Shown: positions 47,381-57,680 of the stretch, in pieces
How the letters are laid out: each line of letters starts with the position of its first letter
Numbering within the stretch: position 1 is the first letter of the stretch
NCBI GenBank assembly: GCA_902362435.1
Contig: CABIWW010000005.1
Span: 94,937-158,936, forward strand
Direction of reading: 5' to 3'
Length of the DNA stretch: 64,000 nt
DNA from: Eubacteriaceae bacterium
GTDB lineage: Bacteria > Bacillota > Clostridia > Peptostreptococcales > Anaerovoracaceae
The notes under the pieces: generated by a model
Databases searched by the model: none
Told to the model about the DNA's origin: nothing
Seen by the model: only the letters and a program-made list of their open reading frames with translations
Position numbers and translations under genes: made by a program

Positions 47381-49483
47381 ATGAAATTCACAGATTACAG
47401 AACATTCAAGACAGCCATAGGCGGCAAGCTGCTCGAGCTCGAGATCGGCAAGGTATGCGAAATGGCAAACGGGCAGGTAATGGTAAGATATGGGGACACA
47501 GTTGTGAATGTCACTGCTGTAGCATCCAAGGAACCGAGACCTGACATCGACTTTTTCCCGTTATCATGCGATTATGAGGAAAAAATGTACGCCGCAGGCA
47601 AGATACCTGGCGGCTTTATAAAAAGAGAAGGAAGACCTAGTGAAAAGGCGATCCTGAACTCGAGACTGATGGACAGACCTTTGAGGCCGCTGTTCCCGAA
47701 GGGATTCTTCAATGACGTGCAGGTAGTGGCGACAGTTATGTGTGTCGACAACGATGCACCGTCAGAGATCGCAGCAATGATAGGTTCATCGGTAGCGCTG
47801 GCTATATCCGATATCCCTTGGGACGGTCCGACAGGATCAGTACTTATCGGCATGGTGGACGGGCAGTTCGTAGTTAACCCGTCGCTTGCGCAGAGAGAGC
47901 AGAGCAGTATGCATCTGGTAGTATCCGGAACGAAGGAAGCTATCATGATGGTAGAGGCAGGAGCAAACGAAGTTCCGGAAGAAACCATCCTCGATGCGAT
48001 CATGTTCGCACATGAAGAGATAAAGAAGATCGTCGAGTTCATCGAAGAGATCGTTAAGGAAGTCGGCAAGCCTAAGATGGAGATCGAACTTTACAAGGTC
48101 CCTGAAGATATCGAGGCTGCAGTGAGAGAATACGCTGAAGACAAGATGAGAGCCGCTATCCAGACTTACGACAAGATGGAAAGACTCGACAACATGGACG
48201 CTGTTGAAGCAGAGACAAAAGAGCACTTTGCAGAGATCTACCCTGACAACGGCAAAGATATCGGCAACGTTCTCTACGCTATAACAAAGGAACAGGTAAG
48301 AAGTCTCATCCTCGACGATGAGATCAGACCTGACAACAGAAAGAGAACTGAGATCAGACCTATCTGGTGTGATACAGGACTGCTCCCGAGAACGCACGGT
48401 TCCGGGCTTTTCAAGAGAGGACAGACTCAGGTAATGTCGATCGCGACACTCGGACCTCTCAGCGAAGCGCAGACTATCGACGGCATCACAGAGCAGACTG
48501 AGAAGAGATACATGCATCATTATAACTTCCCTCCTTACTCAGTAGGCGAAGCAAGGCCGATGAGAAGTCCGGGCAGAAGAGAGATCGGCCACGGTGCTCT
48601 TGCGGAAAGAGCGCTCATTCCGGTGCTCCCTAGCGAAGAAGAATTCCCTTATGCTATCAGAGTCGTATCGGAAGTCCTCTCATCGAACGGATCGACATCA
48701 CAGGCGTCAGTATGCGGCAGCTGTCTGGCACTGATGGATGCAGGCGTTCCGATCAAAGCTCCTGTAGCAGGTATCGCTATGGGACTCATCGAGAGAGTAG
48801 AAGAGGACGGAAGCAGCAAGATGGCTATCCTTTCCGACATCCAGGGAATGGAAGACTTCCTCGGAGACATGGACTTCAAGGTTGCCGGAACGGCAAAGGG
48901 CGTGACTGCTATCCAGATGGATATCAAGGTGCACGGACTTTCAAAGGAAGTACTGCAGAACGCACTCAAGCAGGCTTATGAAGGCAGGATGCATATAATG
49001 AAGGAAATGCTCGACGAGCTTCCTGAGCCTAGAAAAGAGCTTTCACCTTATGCTCCTAGGATCATCTCGATGCAGATCGAACCTGATCAGATCAGAACAG
49101 TCATCGGACCGGGAGGAAAGACTATCAACAGGATCATCGCAGACACAGGCGTCAAGATCGACATCGATGACACTGGTCTTGTATATATCGCAGCACCTGA
49201 TATGGAATCAGCTCAGGCAGGTATCAGAGAGATCGAACTGCTTCTCAAGGAGCCTGAACCGGGCGAGATCTATGAAGGAAAGGTAACGAGAGTGATGCCT
49301 TTCGGAGCATTCATAGAGATCCTTCCTGGAAAAGAAGGCCTGCTGCACATCTCGAAGATGGCAAAGGAAAGAGTCGAGAAAGTCGAAGACGTGATGAACG
49401 TCGGCGATGTTGTAAAAGTAAAGGTGACGGAGATCGACAGCCAGAACAGGATCAACCTTTCACGAAAAGAGCTGCTTAAATAA
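47381..49483 (+). CDS. pnp: Polyribonucleotide nucleotidyltransferase (PNPase)
   Basis: The 700-residue phosphorolytic 3'-5' exoribonuclease of mRNA decay. Two RNase PH domains flank a helical domain; the second contains [30 protein letters not shown] and the catalytic [22 protein letters not shown] domain ([24 protein letters not shown]) and an S1 domain ([33 protein letters not shown]) complete it. AGGAGG is placed for ATG 47381, three codons inside the longest frame. Length is standard. Confidence 0.98.
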   Translation: MKFTDYRTFKTAIGGKLLELEIGKVCEMANGQVMVRYGDTVVNVTAVASKEPRPDIDFFPLSCDYEEKMYAAGKIPGGFIKREGRPSEKAILNSRLMDRPLRPLFPKGFFNDVQVVATVMCVDNDAPSEIAAMIGSSVALAISDIPWDGPTGSVLIGMVDGQFVVNPSLAQREQSSMHLVVSGTKEAIMMVEAGANEVPEETILDAIMFAHEEIKKIVEFIEEIVKEVGKPKMEIELYKVPEDIEAAVREYAEDKMRAAIQTYDKMERLDNMDAVEAETKEHFAEIYPDNGKDIGNVLYAITKEQVRSLILDDEIRPDNRKRTEIRPIWCDTGLLPRTHGSGLFKRGQTQVMSIATLGPLSEAQTIDGITEQTEKRYMHHYNFPPYSVGEARPMRSPGRREIGHGALAERALIPVLPSEEEFPYAIRVVSEVLSSNGSTSQASVCGSCLALMDAGVPIKAPVAGIAMGLIERVEEDGSSKMAILSDIQGMEDFLGDMDFKVAGTAKGVTAIQMDIKVHGLSKEVLQNALKQAYEGRMHIMKEMLDELPEPRKELSPYAPRIISMQIEPDQIRTVIGPGGKTINRIIADTGVKIDIDDTGLVYIAAPDMESAQAGIREIELLLKEPEPGEIYEGKVTRVMPFGAFIEILPGKEGLLHISKMAKERVEKVEDVMNVGDVVKVKVTEIDSQNRINLSRKELLK

Positions 49484-49600
49484 GAACTGAATCGCATGTT
49501 TCGGGTCGAAGCGCAGATCGAACCGTCTGGCAACCGCAGAGTCGCCGCTATGCAAAGCGGCAGGCGCCGGGCAAAGCAGACAAATATGATAAACAGACAG

Positions 49601-49625
49601 AGACCGGGAGAAATCCCGGTCTTTT
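49601..49625 (+). terminator. Rho-independent terminator of pnp
   Basis: AGACCGGGA (49601-49609) pairs with TCCCGGTCT (49614-49622) around a GAAA tetraloop, followed by TTT. Confidence 0.88.
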
Positions 49626-49664
49626 GTGTGTTTAGCTTTAGCGAAGGATCCGACGAGCGATAGG

Positions 49665-50237
49665 GAGGAGGGTCAATAATCCCCCGGCTATGCCGGGGAG
49701 ATTAAAAGGCTTTAGCTTTCAGTATAATTTAATAAATCCTCCTGTGTTAATATGGATGTGGTCGGCCAACCGCATTCAAAACAAAGGAGGAAGTATTAGT
49801 GAAAATCAATAATAATGATATTGCAAGTTTAGCACATTCAAAATGGCGTTGCCAGTACCATATCGTTTTTTCGCCCAAATATAGACGACAGGAAATCTAT
49901 GGAAAGATAAAAACGGATATTGGAAAAATTTTAAGGCAATTATGCTATCAAAAGGGTGTGGAAATTATCGAAGCAGAATTGTGTCCCGATCATATTCATA
50001 TGTTGGTGAGTATTCCGCCGAAATACAGCGTTGCGAGTTTTGTAGGATATTTGAAAGGGAAAAGTTCTTTGATGATTTTTGACAGGCATGCTAATTTAAA
50101 ATATAAATATGGAAATAGACATTTCTGGTGTCGAGGATATTATGTAGATACAGTTGGACGAAACAAAAAAGCGATAGAAGAGTACATCAGAAATCAACTG
50201 CAGGAGGACATCGCAAATGATCAGATAAGTATGAAAG
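49665..50237 (+). mobile_element. IS200-type element, right end lost
   Basis: The left end is recognised by the hairpin CCCCGGC-TAT-GCCGGGG (49682-49698) and, before the transposase, a second imperfect hairpin (about 49750-49772) that in IS200 elements limits translation. The transposase gene runs directly into cassette A's oxidoreductase gene at about 50233-50238, so the end of tnpA and the whole right end are missing. The outer left boundary is approximate. Confidence 0.7.
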
Positions 50238-50311
50238 ATGGCAATCATAGGAACAGGCGCTGCACCGGGCATGATGTGTGTTGCGACAAAGAGCACCATG
50301 AGATATCTTGA
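49799..50311 (+). CDS. tnpA: IS200/IS605 family Y1 transposase TnpA, C-terminus replaced
   Basis: A single-strand transposase of the HUH superfamily. The HUH motif is in CPDHIHMLVSIPP and the catalytic tyrosine lies in GYYVDTVGRNKKAIEEYI. Start is GTG behind AAAGGAGG. About 145 residues are normal, to NDQISMK; the last 24 residues (from about DGNHRNRRC) are an out-of-frame reading of the oxidoreductase gene. The usual short C-terminal tail is therefore lost, and with no right end the element is probably immobile in cis, although the protein may still be active. Confidence 0.85.
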   Translation: MKINNNDIASLAHSKWRCQYHIVFSPKYRRQEIYGKIKTDIGKILRQLCYQKGVEIIEAELCPDHIHMLVSIPPKYSVASFVGYLKGKSSLMIFDRHANLKYKYGNRHFWCRGYYVDTVGRNKKAIEEYIRNQLQEDIANDQISMKDGNHRNRRCTGHDVCCDKEHHEIS

Positions 50312-51077
50312 TACATGCGACGATATACTGATGATGGTATACGAAGGAGTGGAAGCTAAAAGGTTCCTGCCGTTCTGGTGGTCACCGTTCACTGCTCTTT
50401 CGGATATGACCGACCCTACGTTCGCATTGAAAGACGGAGTGCTGGTTGAGACAGAGCCTCATTCACTGCCTGTGAAGAGACACTTCAAGGGATGTGAAAA
50501 AGAGGTGACTCTTGTAGAACATGCTCATGATGAGACTGTATATATGGGCCTCAACAAGGATATTCACTTCAAGGGGGCTAAGAACATAAACTTCAAATAC
50601 GGAGGAGTGGGAATAGAGTTTTCCACACCGCTATATAGAGCCGGGCTGCTCAAGAGGGAAGAGGAAACATATAAGGGGCACACATTCATACCGTTCGATG
50701 TTATCGTATCCCATCTTCCTCCTGCACCCAAATATTACGATGAGATCAAGGAGATACTTGATGAAGGGCTTGTAAGAGACGAAGGAGCATTCGTGGTCGA
50801 AGCTACAGGCACGAAAGATGGGAAAAAGGTAATGGTGGAAACATATCTTTATGCACCGGGATGCCGTGAGAGCTTCGAAAGGGCCGGTATAACTGGAGAG
50901 CAGTATCTTACCGGGCAATGCGGATCGCTGTTCACTAAGATGTTCGTAAATGACGACTATACTCAGACAGGGCTGATATCCTCTGATATGCTGACATACG
51001 AGGAATGCGACAAATACATTGCATATGCTGAAAAACTGGATATTACCCTTGAGACTGAAGTCAAGCCTCTTTTATAA
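50238..51077 (+). pseudogene. Cassette A saccharopine-dehydrogenase-like protein, N-terminally truncated
   Basis: The frame encodes 279 residues that align without gaps to residues 130-409 of the full copy at 62637-63866, with 13 substitutions over the first 278 positions plus a changed last residue. The missing 129 residues contain the NAD(P)-binding GxGxxG. An in-frame TGA lies two codons before ATG 50238 and no ribosome-binding site is seen, so a functional enzyme is unlikely. The remaining codons show no frameshift or stop, so the loss looks recent. It belonged with the amidohydrolase and permease that follow. Confidence 0.85.
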
Positions 51078-51426
51078 ATAAATATATATAAGTGTGAGGG
51101 CTGTGGCAGCATGCTGTGGCCCTATTTTAGTAGCTGTGAACGTATAACACACAAGTTTGGTACCAAAAAATGAGTTCTTATTAAAATTTGGCGAAGATAT
51201 TGTAAAAGTCGGTTTTTGTGAATGGTGAAAACGATTATGTGTGACAGATATGTAATTAAAAGCCGCTCGGATTTGATAACAATGAAAAATGGTTTGGAAA
51301 GTAGATGAATTATTGTGAATTTTAATGTTTTTTTACTATAAAAGAGGTATTTAATTTTCATGCAATAGAATTTATGATATACGCAATAAAGGTATCGGAA
51401 TAGTCTGAAATTACAAGGAGTGGAGT
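51078..51426 (+). promoter_or_regulatory. Gap in cassette A: terminator-like hairpin and 12-base palindrome
   Basis: AGGGC...GCCCT (51097-51124), enclosing CAGCATGCTG, resembles a terminator with an interrupted stem, followed by ATTTTAG. A perfect palindrome, TTTGGTACCAAA (51156-51167), could be an operator. The remaining A+T-rich 250 bases presumably contain the promoter of the amidohydrolase, but no box pair is convincing. Confidence 0.4.
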
Positions 51427-53172
51427 ATGCAGAAAAACGGAAAATGCGGAAATATTAAAGCGGATATGGTACTGATAAACGGTAGAGTGTATTCACCTAC
51501 AGAAAATAACAAAGTAGTGAGAGGTGAAGCAGTGATCGTCGAAGGCGGTCTGATAAAAGCAATATGTAGTGATAACGAGGCAAAAAATTATATAGATTCG
51601 GATACCGAGATCATTGATTGTTGTGGTAATAGCATATTGCCCGGATTGTGTGACGCGCACTGTCATCCGAATTGGTCAGCCGGAGTATTCGAGTCATGCC
51701 AGTTGTTTGATATAACGGGTTCAGCACATGATACGGTGTATGAAGTTATCGACAGATATTTGGAAAAAATGCGAGAATATGTTTTGGAGCATGATGATAT
51801 CGGAGTTATAAGAGGAACGGGGTGGAACAGAGCATTTTTTTCCGGAGCGTGCAGTGATATTGGTTGGCCTACACGTCATGATCTTGATAAAGTGTGCAGC
51901 GATAGACCGGTGATAATGGAATCCTATTGTCAACATGCGTTGTGGGTAAATACGAAAGCGATAGAAATGGCAGGTCTTTCGAAAGACACTTCTGATCCGG
52001 ATTTAGGAAGGTTTACGAGGGAAGCAGACGGCTATCCGGCAGGTTTGTTCTTTGAGATGGAGGGGAAGGCTCTGATAGAGAACAACCTTCCGGGGCACGA
52101 TTATTCAGTCGAACAGTATAAACGATCTATACTCAGATATCAGGATGAAATAGCGATGCCGTTGGGGCTGACGCTGATAAACGACTGTCTGCATACGGAA
52201 AACGCTACGCTTGCGTATAAGGAATTGGCTGAGGAAGGCAAAATGAATATGAGAGTCAGGGGAGTATATCACTTCGCCGATTGTTCCAATCTGGACGAAC
52301 TGGATGTTATAAAGAAGAAAATCGGTCAATATGACGTCGATGACATATTCGTGATAAATACGATAAAGATATTCATGGAAGGCGAATTTATGACGTTAGA
52401 GCCTTATGAAGAAGGTTATCTGAAAGAACATGGATTGCCTGAAAGATATAGAGGTACTGAGTTCTACGATGATATCACAGCGAAAAGAGCAGTGGCCGCA
52501 GCTATGGAAACAGGGCTACAGATACATATTCATGCTATGGGAGACAGAGCCGTGAGACAGGCAGTAGACAGCATAGTGTATGGACAGGAGCAGACGGGAA
52601 AGAAAAACAGGAATGTGATTGCGCATGTTATGCTCATAAATGAGGAAGATAAAGTGAGAATGGGTCAAAACGGGATCATAGCCAGTTGTCAGCCTAGATG
52701 GATGATATACGATTCCGATACCAACGATTTTTATCAGATGATGTTTGGAAAGAGGAAGGCTCTCGAATGTTATCCTAATAAGAGTCTGATAGATGCCGGA
52801 TGTATAGTAGCTTATGGTACTGATTTTCCTGTTACTCCGCCGCCCAATCCTTTTCATGGGATGCAATGTGCGATAACAAGGAGTGTTTTTGAGGGAGACA
52901 AAACTGAGTACGGCACGTATAAGGATACTGTATTGGGGCCGGAAGATAATCCAGCAAAAGAGTGTGTATCGCTTAAGGAAGCAGTAAAAGGCAGTTCATG
53001 GAGCGGGGCATATCAGATGTTTTTAGAAGATGTGACAGGCAGTATAGAACCGGGAAAATCGGCGGAGCTCATAGTGCTGGATCGTGACATAGAACAGTGT
53101 TCGGTAGAAGAGATTTATGATATTAAAGTTAAAGCGACGGTATTCAAGGGAAGAAAAGTGTATTCAATGTGA
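51427..53172 (+). CDS. Cassette A amidohydrolase (YtcJ/Amidohydro_3 type)
   Basis: A 581-residue metal-dependent hydrolase of the amidohydrolase superfamily. Metal-ligand positions are visible: HxH in DAHCHP (His78, His80), a lysine in TIKIFMEGEF that may be carboxylated, His in IHIHAMGDRAV, His in VIAHVMLI and the catalytic Asp in YGTDFPVTPPPNP. The C-terminal SIEPGKSAELIVLDRDI closes the small beta domain. Family members hydrolyse N-acyl or N-formyl amides and cyclic amides; the substrate is unknown. No signal peptide is seen, so it acts in the cytosol on an imported compound. It is 58 bases ahead of the permease and probably in one operon. Confidence 0.88.
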   Translation: MQKNGKCGNIKADMVLINGRVYSPTENNKVVRGEAVIVEGGLIKAICSDNEAKNYIDSDTEIIDCCGNSILPGLCDAHCHPNWSAGVFESCQLFDITGSAHDTVYEVIDRYLEKMREYVLEHDDIGVIRGTGWNRAFFSGACSDIGWPTRHDLDKVCSDRPVIMESYCQHALWVNTKAIEMAGLSKDTSDPDLGRFTREADGYPAGLFFEMEGKALIENNLPGHDYSVEQYKRSILRYQDEIAMPLGLTLINDCLHTENATLAYKELAEEGKMNMRVRGVYHFADCSNLDELDVIKKKIGQYDVDDIFVINTIKIFMEGEFMTLEPYEEGYLKEHGLPERYRGTEFYDDITAKRAVAAAMETGLQIHIHAMGDRAVRQAVDSIVYGQEQTGKKNRNVIAHVMLINEEDKVRMGQNGIIASCQPRWMIYDSDTNDFYQMMFGKRKALECYPNKSLIDAGCIVAYGTDFPVTPPPNPFHGMQCAITRSVFEGDKTEYGTYKDTVLGPEDNPAKECVSLKEAVKGSSWSGAYQMFLEDVTGSIEPGKSAELIVLDRDIEQCSVEEIYDIKVKATVFKGRKVYSM

Positions 53173-53230
53173 TCATATTATAAATTGATATAACGCAATA
53201 ATTAAAGAAAAAATGAAAGGAGAAGTTGTA

Positions 53231-54880
53231 ATGAGTCAAAACATTACCAACAGTCCTGCACAGGGCGTAGCAGGATTGCAAAAGAAAAGAATGAGCATGT
53301 GGGCAGTCGCTTTTATAATTTACTGTATGACTGCGGCAGGTGCTTTCGGTATAGAAGCAATGATACCAGCATGCGGACCGGGAATGACTATTCTGATACT
53401 GGCGGCGTTGCCGATTGTATGGGTGATACCGATTTGTCTGGCAGTATCGGAGCTGTCGGCATTCATGCCTGAAGAAAGTGGCATGTATGTGTGGACTAAG
53501 GAAGCTTTCGGAGAATGCTGGGGATTCTGTATGGGATGGTGGGGATCTCTGTCGGTATATCTCGGCATGGCTTCGTATGTGGTTTTGGTAGTCGGATATG
53601 TAGAGAAATTCATATCACTCAGTCCTACAGCTGCTATGTGCGTCAAGGTAGGAATGGTGCTGATATTTACTATAGTTAACCTTTTAGGGATAAAAGAGGT
53701 AGGCATAATCAGTACAATATTCTCAATTGTCATTCTTGCGGCATTTGCTATGATAACGGTAGTGGGGGTTGCCAATTGGAACTACAATCCGGTAACGCCG
53801 TTCATACCAGAAGGGGCGGGTATACTGGATAGCGTAGGTACAGGTATATGCATAGGTATATGGATGTACTGTGGGTATGCTGTCGTATCCAATATGGCCG
53901 GCGAGATAGAAAATCCCAAAGTGATACCTAAAGCATTCAAGGTGATTATACCGATAATCGCTCTCAGTTATATACTTCCTACGCTGGCAGGACTGGCATC
54001 GGTAGGAAACTGGCAGATGTGGGGAATAGATACTGGAAAAGGAGGGTATGATTATGCCAGTGTTCTTACCGTTAACCTGGGGCAGGGATGGGGGATTATC
54101 TTCCTCATATGTGCCATTATAGCGCAATGCGCTATATTTAACTCATATATAACGGCGGGATCGAGGAGCTTTTTTGTACTGGGCGATGATAGGCTGTGTC
54201 CTCACTTTATGACTAAGCTTTCAAAAAACAGAAAGATACCGTACTGGCCTATTCTTATACTGGCGGCGATAACGATGCTACTGATGAATCTAGATTTTTC
54301 AATGCTGCTGACCATCATAGCACCACTGGGACTGATATGCTATGTCGTACTGTCGTTCGTGTTTATAAAGATGAGAAAAAAGTACCCAGTGGAGAGTAGA
54401 GGCGATGTGTATTATGCCAAAGGCGGTAAAGCTATTGAGGCATATATTGTGATTTGCCCTATACTGGTCGGTATCCTCGCATTGTTCGTTAACGGGACCG
54501 AATACTTCCTGATAGGATTCATATCGATAATATCCGGAGTTGTATTTTACGTGATATTCAAGCTCATATATGGCGGAATGGCGAAAGTGGATCCTGAAAA
54601 GTATCCTCTCAATAATAAGACGAGACTTGCAAAAGGCGATACGGTTCGCATAGGTACATTTCTTATGCTGTTCGGTATATTGCTATGTGCTGGAGGCTTC
54701 TTCCTTAGCTGGTATGAAGGCGACTGGGGTCCTGCATACTATGAGGCGATGTATGGTACGGGTTTTATGAGTGACTTTACACTTATGGTGAACGTCTCTA
54801 AGATAGGAGGTGCTGTGATGTTGGCAGTTGGAGGGATACTTTATCTGATTGGAAAGAAGAAAGATCCGGTTATAGAGTAA
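53231..54880 (+). CDS. Cassette A APC-superfamily permease
   Basis: A 549-residue transporter with about thirteen to fourteen predicted membrane segments. APC family features are AAGAFGIEAMIPACGPGMTI in the first helix, the segment EESGMYVWTKEAFGECWGFCMGWWG, and SNMAGEIENPKVIPKAF. It resembles amino-acid/amine permeases such as the glutamate:GABA and YjeM-like groups. It probably imports the substrate of the adjacent amidohydrolase. Similar along its whole length to the cassette B permease, by eye about half of positions identical. An earlier ATG at 53213 precedes the SD; AAAGGAG at 53217-53222 points to ATG 53231. Its end overlaps the convergent araC gene by 11 bases. Confidence 0.88.
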   Translation: MSQNITNSPAQGVAGLQKKRMSMWAVAFIIYCMTAAGAFGIEAMIPACGPGMTILILAALPIVWVIPICLAVSELSAFMPEESGMYVWTKEAFGECWGFCMGWWGSLSVYLGMASYVVLVVGYVEKFISLSPTAAMCVKVGMVLIFTIVNLLGIKEVGIISTIFSIVILAAFAMITVVGVANWNYNPVTPFIPEGAGILDSVGTGICIGIWMYCGYAVVSNMAGEIENPKVIPKAFKVIIPIIALSYILPTLAGLASVGNWQMWGIDTGKGGYDYASVLTVNLGQGWGIIFLICAIIAQCAIFNSYITAGSRSFFVLGDDRLCPHFMTKLSKNRKIPYWPILILAAITMLLMNLDFSMLLTIIAPLGLICYVVLSFVFIKMRKKYPVESRGDVYYAKGGKAIEAYIVICPILVGILALFVNGTEYFLIGFISIISGVVFYVIFKLIYGGMAKVDPEKYPLNNKTRLAKGDTVRIGTFLMLFGILLCAGGFFLSWYEGDWGPAYYEAMYGTGFMSDFTLMVNVSKIGGAVMLAVGGILYLIGKKKDPVIE

Positions 54881-55835
54881 CATAGCAAAAGTTATCAGAG
54901 AGATAGTCCTTTACAAGGTTTTCACATATCTCATGTTCTATTAAAGGCAGAGCTTCGGCGGAAGATAATATGTAAATTTCGTTAAGGAGCTCTGCTTTTT
55001 TTAAGCATAATTTCCTGTGCTGTAACGGCGTTGTTCCCCAGAAAAATTTAAAATATTTATGAAAGTATTTTTTTGATGAGAATCCGCAGGAGTCGGAAAT
55101 ATCCTGTATTGACATATCGGTTGTAAGTAGGAGTTTTTCGGCTTCAAAGCAGCGGATGTAATTTATCATATAGGTAAATGAATGGAATGGTGTGCGCTTT
55201 ATGAATTGAGATAAATAATTCTCGTTTATATATTCGTTATGGGATATCAGAGACAGAGTTATTTTATCTTTGAAATGCTTCTGCATGTAGGCCAATATGC
55301 GAGTGAGGCGCTCTTTGAATGCTTTGTTTTCTTCGGATACGAAGTCTTCTATGGCAAACCACGTAAAATATTCCACCAGTATATTGACAAGTCTATAGGC
55401 AGTGTTCGTGTAAATATGTGTATCGTGTTCATGTTTCGATGTGTAAAGATAGGACAGAATTAGCAGGATGTTGCGTATATCATGGAATCTGACAGTTTGA
55501 TATGGCTTGCACAGTTCCGTGGCGCATGAAAAGTACATATATTGTATGATATCGGAATCGTGTCCACAGTTATTTATATTTATATGTATGATCAGTAATA
55601 TGTTATCCTCAGATGAGGAAATGGAATGAAAATTCTTATGTTCGATGAGAACGAGTTCGCCTTTGTTAAGATGCATTTTTTCATGGGATATGGTGAAATC
55701 CACGCTGCCGGAAAGGCAGTAAACAAATTCAAGAGCATTTTCGTGATAATGAGGAGCATATCGATTAACTGATATAAGTGTTATGGACATCGGTGTTTCA
55801 GATATGTATTCCGGTATTTCGTTATTTATATGCAT
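54870..55835 (-). CDS. Cassette A AraC-family regulator
   Basis: A 321-residue regulator. The N-terminal part (about 15-90) is a cupin-like sensor (HYHENALEFVYCLSGSVDFTI). The AraC DNA-binding domain lies at about 185-280, with two helix-turn-helix units and the signature MSIQDISDSCGFSSKKYFHKYFKFFWGTTPLQHR. An extra tail of about 40 residues follows, also seen in the cassette B regulator. It is convergent with the permease gene. The ATG follows AAAGGAGG. It probably senses the cassette's substrate and activates transcription. Confidence 0.9.
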   Translation of the reverse strand: MHINNEIPEYISETPMSITLISVNRYAPHYHENALEFVYCLSGSVDFTISHEKMHLNKGELVLIEHKNFHSISSSEDNILLIIHININNCGHDSDIIQYMYFSCATELCKPYQTVRFHDIRNILLILSYLYTSKHEHDTHIYTNTAYRLVNILVEYFTWFAIEDFVSEENKAFKERLTRILAYMQKHFKDKITLSLISHNEYINENYLSQFIKRTPFHSFTYMINYIRCFEAEKLLLTTDMSIQDISDSCGFSSKKYFHKYFKFFWGTTPLQHRKLCLKKAELLNEIYILSSAEALPLIEHEICENLVKDYLSDNFCYVTL

Positions 55836-56247
55836 GGAGGCCTCCTTTGGACATTTTGTTAATTGCCATATATGTCAGGCTCAGAACGATGCCATCGTTG
55901 AGATAATTAGTTGAATTAAATTGGACTTATCTAGCGACAGATACTGAATAATAGCTGATTGTGAGAAATACTTTCGTGAGTCGTATACTTCTACGATTCC
56001 GCTCTGAACTCTTTATTATATGTTCTGTTATCGGATATTCATGTATATTGTTAAAATCTCCTTATATTATAAGGCTTTTATGCTGCAAAGACTATAATAT
56101 TTCACATTTTATCGTACGTTTTTTTTTTGCAGGAATAACGTAGAAAGTGTACCGGATTGATTGTATAAAATCATAAACAAAATCATGATAAACTTTCAAA
56201 AGACGGCTTAATCTGGGAATATAAATTCATGGGATATCGGCTATAAA
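55836..56247. other. Gene-free gap between cassette A and the IS256 element
   Basis: These 412 A+T-rich bases contain the promoter region of the cassette A regulator but no convincing box pair. No gene, hairpin with U-run or repeat shared with cassette B was found. Confidence 0.5.
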
Positions 56248-56321
56248 GAGCGTGTGAGAAAAAATCTGTAAAAGCGAACCTCTTATGGTAGTATTAGTTA
56301 AGTACCATAGGAGGTTTTATT

Positions 56322-57566
56322 ATGGCACGGAAGAAGAAAGAAGTTTATCACGTAAAGCCACTGACAGAAGGAAAGAAGAATATCATATCGGCTCTGATTG
56401 ACGAATATGATATTGAAACAGCCGAGGACATTCAGGATGCCCTTCGGGATTTGCCGGGAGGCACCATTAAGTCCATGATGGAAGCGGAGATGTCAGAACA
56501 TCTGGGTTATGAGAAATCCGAGCGCTTTGATTCCGATAATTACCGTAACGGAACGAAAACCAAGAAGGTTCGCAGTAAATACGGTGAGATGTCGGTTGAT
56601 GTTCCAAAGGATCGCAATGGAACCTTTGAGCCTCAGGTAGTTAAGAATCGGCAGAAGGATATATCCTCTATTGATGATATTATTATCGGTATGTATGCCC
56701 GAGGACTTACGACAAGACAGATTTCGGATCAGATTGAAGATATCTACGGATTTGAATGCAGTGAGAGCTTTATTTCGAATGTGACGGATAAAATCCTTAC
56801 CGAGATTGAGGATTGGCAAACCCGTCCGCTTGATAGCGTCTACCCAATTGTTTTCATCGATGCCGTACATTTCTCAGTGCGGGATAATGGAATTGTTCGA
56901 AAGCTTGCAGCCTATGTAATGCTTGGAATTAACTGCGATGGAGAAAAGGACATCATTAGTCTTAGCATTGGGGAGAATGAAAGTGCGAAATATTGGCTTG
57001 GGGTTCTAAACGAGTTAAAGAATCGAGACGTGCAGGATATTATGGTGATTTGTGCCGACGGGTTAACGGGAATTAAAGAGGCAAATTCTACTGCTTTTCC
57101 AAAGACCGAGTACCAGAGATGTATCGTTCACATGGTTCGAAATACGCTGAAACACGTGTCTTACAAGGATATGAAGGCCTTTGCTACAGACCTAAAGTCC
57201 ATCTACCTGGCCCCGACGGAGGAGAAGGCACGAACGAATTTAGATGCAGTTTCTGAAAAGAGGAGTGCAAAATACCCGCATTCAATGAACCGCTGGTACG
57301 ATAACCGGGATGCCGTTTGCCCGATTTTCAAGTTCTCCATGGAGGTCCGGAAGGTGATTTACACCACGAACGCCATCGAAAGTGTCAACAGCACCTACAA
57401 GAAGCTGAACCGCCAGAGAAGCGTATTTCCAAGCCCTACAGCCCTGATGAAGACGCTGTACTTGTCTACAATGCAGGTTACCAGAAGATGGTCTCAGCCC
57501 CTCAGAAACCGGGGAACTGTGTACGGTGAATTTTGCATCATGTACGGCGATCGGATGCCGGATTAG
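56322..57566 (+). CDS. IS256-family (Mutator-type) transposase
   Basis: A full-length 414-residue DDE transposase. Catalytic acids are visible in VFIDAVHFSVRD, MVICADGLTGIKEA and the glutamate of YTTNAIESVNSTYKKLNRQR. The C-terminal TMQVTRRWSQPLRNRGTVYGEFCIMYGDRMP is typical. Expression may be limited by a hairpin (TATGGTA/TACCATA, 56284-56309) directly before the GGAGG. Confidence 0.93.
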   Translation: MARKKKEVYHVKPLTEGKKNIISALIDEYDIETAEDIQDALRDLPGGTIKSMMEAEMSEHLGYEKSERFDSDNYRNGTKTKKVRSKYGEMSVDVPKDRNGTFEPQVVKNRQKDISSIDDIIIGMYARGLTTRQISDQIEDIYGFECSESFISNVTDKILTEIEDWQTRPLDSVYPIVFIDAVHFSVRDNGIVRKLAAYVMLGINCDGEKDIISLSIGENESAKYWLGVLNELKNRDVQDIMVICADGLTGIKEANSTAFPKTEYQRCIVHMVRNTLKHVSYKDMKAFATDLKSIYLAPTEEKARTNLDAVSEKRSAKYPHSMNRWYDNRDAVCPIFKFSMEVRKVIYTTNAIESVNSTYKKLNRQRSVFPSPTALMKTLYLSTMQVTRRWSQPLRNRGTVYGEFCIMYGDRMPD

Positions 57567-57573
57567 ATTAAGA

Positions 57574-57619
57574 AAGAGAAGCCTGTGCCGGGCTCCCCAT
57601 GGCCCGGCTGGCTTCTCTT
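57574..57619. other. Long hairpin at the 3' end of the IS256 transposase gene
   Basis: AAGAGAAGCC (57574-57583) pairs with GGCTTCTCTT (57610-57619), and inside it GCCGGGC (57587-57593) pairs with GCCCGGC (57602-57608). It probably ends transcription from either direction and protects the transposase gene from read-through. Confidence 0.7.
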
Positions 57620-57680
57620 GCAATAAATCCTGGATACAGTATTCTATACCGTAAGGAGCAAATTTGCTCATACTTATGTT
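57595..57680 (+). repeat. 86-base segment, left member of an inverted pair
   Basis: Identical to the reverse complement of 63915-64000. It is the downstream part of the IS256 element; similarity stops abruptly at 57680, the junction with IS3-type sequence. Confidence 0.95.

Larger units (their letters stand above)
56248..57680 (+). mobile_element. IS256-family insertion sequence, right end missing
   Basis: The left end begins at GAGCGTGTGAGAAAAA (56248) and shares a patterned terminal repeat with the inverted copy at 63867: G(A/G)GCGTGT, then AAAA, then TCTGTAAA, then a TATGGTAG block. The transposase is intact. The last 86 bases (57595-57680) equal the inverted copy, but the final 48 bases and the right terminal repeat are replaced by IS3-family sequence. 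Confidence 0.75.

Noticed and set aside
53213..53230. Earlier ATG for the cassette A permease
   Set aside because: The SD lies after this ATG and is correctly spaced only for ATG 53231.
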